Origin: CAYNFS01 sp964396685
GTDB taxonomy: Bacteria > Patescibacteriota > Doudnabacteria > UBA920 > 2-01-FULL-46-14
DNA length: 6,138 nt
Assembly (NCBI GenBank): GCA_964396685.1
Contig: CAYNFS010000024.1
Location: 1-6,138, forward strand
Reading direction: 5' to 3'
The notes beneath the pieces were generated by a model. The model was not told where the DNA came from and searched no databases. It worked only from the letters and a program-made list of their open reading frames with translations. How positions within the stretch are numbered: position 1 is the first letter of the stretch; every line of letters starts with the position of its first letter. The position numbers and the translations under genes are program-made. This document shows, in pieces, positions 5,558-6,138 of the stretch.

Positions 5558-5587
5558 AAAAAAATGGACACCCGAAAGCGGGTATCC
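5556..5587 (-). terminator. Rho-independent terminator of the small basic-protein gene
   Basis: On the minus strand GGATACCCG and CGGGTGTCC (5587-5579 and 5574-5566) form a 9-bp stem with one T-G wobble and a 4-nt loop. An A, then a run of nine T (5564-5556), follows. It lies 26 bp after the small gene's stop, and its T-tract overlaps the -35 box of the next gene's promoter. Confidence 0.88.
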
Positions 5588-5601
5588 GGGAGAGGGATCT
5601 G

Positions 5602-5630
5602 AGAGCGGCCTAGTCAGGCCTGACGGCTCT
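5602..5630. other. Hairpin over the end of the small gene
   Basis: AGAGC (5602-5606) and GCTCT (5626-5630) enclose GGCCT-AGTC-AGGCC (5607-5620). Together they form a nested GC-rich inverted repeat that spans the TGA stop (5614-5616). It stands just before the terminator hairpin, so the transcript would end in two adjacent hairpins. Its function is unknown. Confidence 0.5.
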
Positions 5631-5799
5631 GCGAGCCATGCCCCTTGTCTCGCCGGGTCAATGGCGTAACAAGGTTGAAGATCGTGCGGCGGCCGCACGT
5701 CCGCTCGGCGTTGTCCATGATCGCGACAGCGACCTTGCTCGCCGGTTTAATAAGAGACATCGCGCGTTTCCGCGGGTTTCCCCTTTTTTGCAATTTCAT
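5614..5799 (-). CDS. Small highly basic protein of unknown function (61 aa)
   Basis: I do not recognise this protein. It has 61 residues, with 15 Lys/Arg against 3 Asp/Glu, starts MKLQKRGNPRKR, and has an uncharged, partly hydrophobic stretch around 13-28 (AMSLIKPASKVAVAIM). No signal peptide, membrane segment or Cys pair is present (single Cys35). That it is a real gene is supported by a strong Shine-Dalgarno, GGAGGAA at 5813-5807, seven bases before ATG 5799, by a promoter-like region at 5834-5863, and by a textbook terminator 26 bp after the TGA. The segment looks richer in GC than its neighbours. The charge suggests nucleic-acid binding, and the gene sits directly after a 5S rRNA gene on the same strand; both are hints only. 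The alternative is a structured small RNA with a chance frame. I matched no tmRNA, SRP RNA or RNase P motif by eye. Confidence 0.65.
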   Translation of the reverse strand: MKLQKRGNPRKRAMSLIKPASKVAVAIMDNAERTCGRRTIFNLVTPLTRRDKGHGSQSRQA

Positions 5800-5806
5800 T
5801 TCTTGT

Positions 5807-5813
5807 TTCCTCC
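5807..5813 (-). promoter_or_regulatory. Strong Shine-Dalgarno of the small basic-protein gene
   Basis: The minus strand reads GGAGGAA, then ACAAGAA, before ATG 5799. This is the only near-consensus ribosome binding site in the window; the other genes start without one. Confidence 0.85.
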
Positions 5814-5824
5814 AGGATGATTTC

Positions 5825-5854
5825 TTATTTCATACCTTATCATACTCTATCATA
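5825..5854 (-). repeat. Three tandem 10-bp boxes upstream of the small gene
   Basis: The minus strand reads TATGATAGAG (5854-5845), TATGATAAGG (5844-5835) and TATGAAATAA (5834-5825): three consecutive decamers beginning TATGA, spaced by exactly one helical turn. They overlap the predicted -10 region and resemble the boxes before the nucleotidyltransferase gene, so they may be an operator. Confidence 0.5.
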
Positions 5855-5863
5855 TAAAGTCAA
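5834..5863 (-). promoter_or_regulatory. Possible promoter of the small basic-protein gene
   Basis: On the minus strand TTGACT (5863-5858), an 18-bp spacer and TAAGGT (5839-5834) with an extended TGA give a candidate. The -35 box is good and the -10 box is poor. The start would fall near 5827, giving a leader of about 28 nt that includes the Shine-Dalgarno. Confidence 0.4.
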
Positions 5864-5912
5864 ATTTTTTATCCACAAACTCTCATTTTCTCTACTCTGC
5901 CTGCTCCTGATT

Positions 5913-6011
5913 GTCATTGCGAGGACTCCGACGTACGTCGGAGGACGAAGCAATCTCAATGACAATGGGATTGCTTCTCCGTCCGCTCAAGAGCGGCCGG
6001 ATCGCAATGAC
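5913..6011. repeat. Dispersed palindromic repeat, copy 3 (long form)
   Basis: The outer arms GTCATTGCGA (5913-5922) and TCGCAATGAC (6002-6011) are exact. Inside are a perfect 18-bp palindrome CTCCGACGTACGTCGGAG (5926-5943), GAAGCAATC/GATTGCTTC (5947-5955 and 5969-5977), and the hairpin CCGCTC-AA-GAGCGG (5983-5996). The modules are those of copy 1 in the reverse order, so this copy is inserted in the opposite orientation. It lies between the 5S rRNA terminator and the small gene. The remaining bases 5864-5912 are AT-rich and I see nothing in them. Confidence 0.9.
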
Positions 6012-6016
6012 AGAAT

Positions 6017-6044
6017 AAAAAAACACTCCACGATAATGCGGAGT
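6017..6044 (-). terminator. Rho-independent terminator after the 5S rRNA gene
   Basis: On the minus strand ACTCCGC (6044-6038) and GTGGAGT (6031-6025) form a 7-bp stem with one G-T wobble around a 6-nt loop, followed by G and seven T (6023-6017). It starts about 12 nt after the 5S 3' end and closes the rRNA transcript. Confidence 0.9.
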
Positions 6045-6055
6045 ATTTCTTATAA

Positions 6056-6138
6056 ACGGGGCGACGGCCTACTTTCCCAGCCGCATGCGCGGCAGTATCA
6101 TCGGCGCTGACGTCTTTCACGACCTGGTTCGGAATGGA
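6056..6138 (-). rRNA. rrf: 5S ribosomal RNA, 3' part (5' end beyond window)
   Basis: The minus strand starts TCCATTCCGAACC, followed by CAGCGCCGATGATACTGC, the GC-rich hairpin GCCGC-GCAT-GCGGC (6093-6080) and GGGAAAGTAGGCCGTCGCC. These are the conserved loop and helix sequences of bacterial 5S rRNA. About 80 of roughly 115 nt are present. The 3' end is set near 6056, after the GTCGCCCC that would pair with the missing 5' end. A terminator follows at once, so this is the last gene of its transcript. 16S and 23S genes, if linked, lie beyond the right edge. Confidence 0.93.

Noticed and set aside
5638..5857. Plus-strand frames of 60 and 70 codons opposite the small gene
   Set aside because: No ribosome binding site or promoter on that strand, while the minus-strand frame has a strong Shine-Dalgarno and a terminator.
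2711..6011. CRISPR array
   Set aside because: The three repeat copies are far apart, palindromic, of different lengths and orientations, with genes between them; no regular spacers.
5817..6110. 97-codon plus-strand frame
   Set aside because: It passes through a palindromic repeat, the 5S terminator and the 5S rRNA gene; not coding.

Overview
The window looks like chromosomal DNA of a small-genome bacterium, most likely Candidate Phyla Radiation / Patescibacteria of Parcubacteria type. This is an inference. It rests on a bacterial 5S rRNA gene and bacterial-type GlmS and GAPDH beside a TrmB-family regulator (best known in archaea but common in CPR), on most starts lacking a clear Shine-Dalgarno sequence, on very short intergenic gaps, and on dispersed palindromic repeats of the GTCATTGCGAG type. 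No phage, transposase, tRNA or CRISPR is visible.

Left part (1-2627, minus strand): trmB (2627-1878) is followed by glmS (1805 to beyond base 1). The 72-bp gap between them lies wholly inside a 76-bp imperfect palindrome made of seven copies of one hexamer. Middle (2628-3559): a divergent promoter region with overlapping -35 boxes drives trmB leftward and an inositol-monophosphatase-family gene rightward. The phosphatase leader is almost entirely one copy of a dispersed palindromic repeat. Repeat material also fills the gap (3560-3673) before the convergent gapA gene.

Right part (3674-6138, minus strand): transcription runs from a 5S rRNA gene (5' end outside the window) with a clean terminator, past a third repeat copy, to a small basic 61-residue protein with a strong Shine-Dalgarno and its own terminator. 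Next comes a two-gene operon: a sugar nucleotidyltransferase with an N-terminal ribbon-helix-helix DNA-binding domain, overlapping gapA by 14 nt.

The genes share a theme of central carbon flow into sugar precursors. GAPDH and the phosphatase (possibly also acting on fructose-1,6-bisphosphate) fit glycolysis/gluconeogenesis, GlmS makes glucosamine-6-phosphate, and the nucleotidyltransferase would make an NDP-sugar. Two proteins carry DNA-binding domains: the TrmB regulator next to glmS, and the nucleotidyltransferase itself. The most unusual item is the enzyme with the fused ribbon-helix-helix domain. Together with 10-bp-spaced TATGATA-like boxes at its own promoter and upstream of the small gene, it suggests a self-regulating 'trigger enzyme'.
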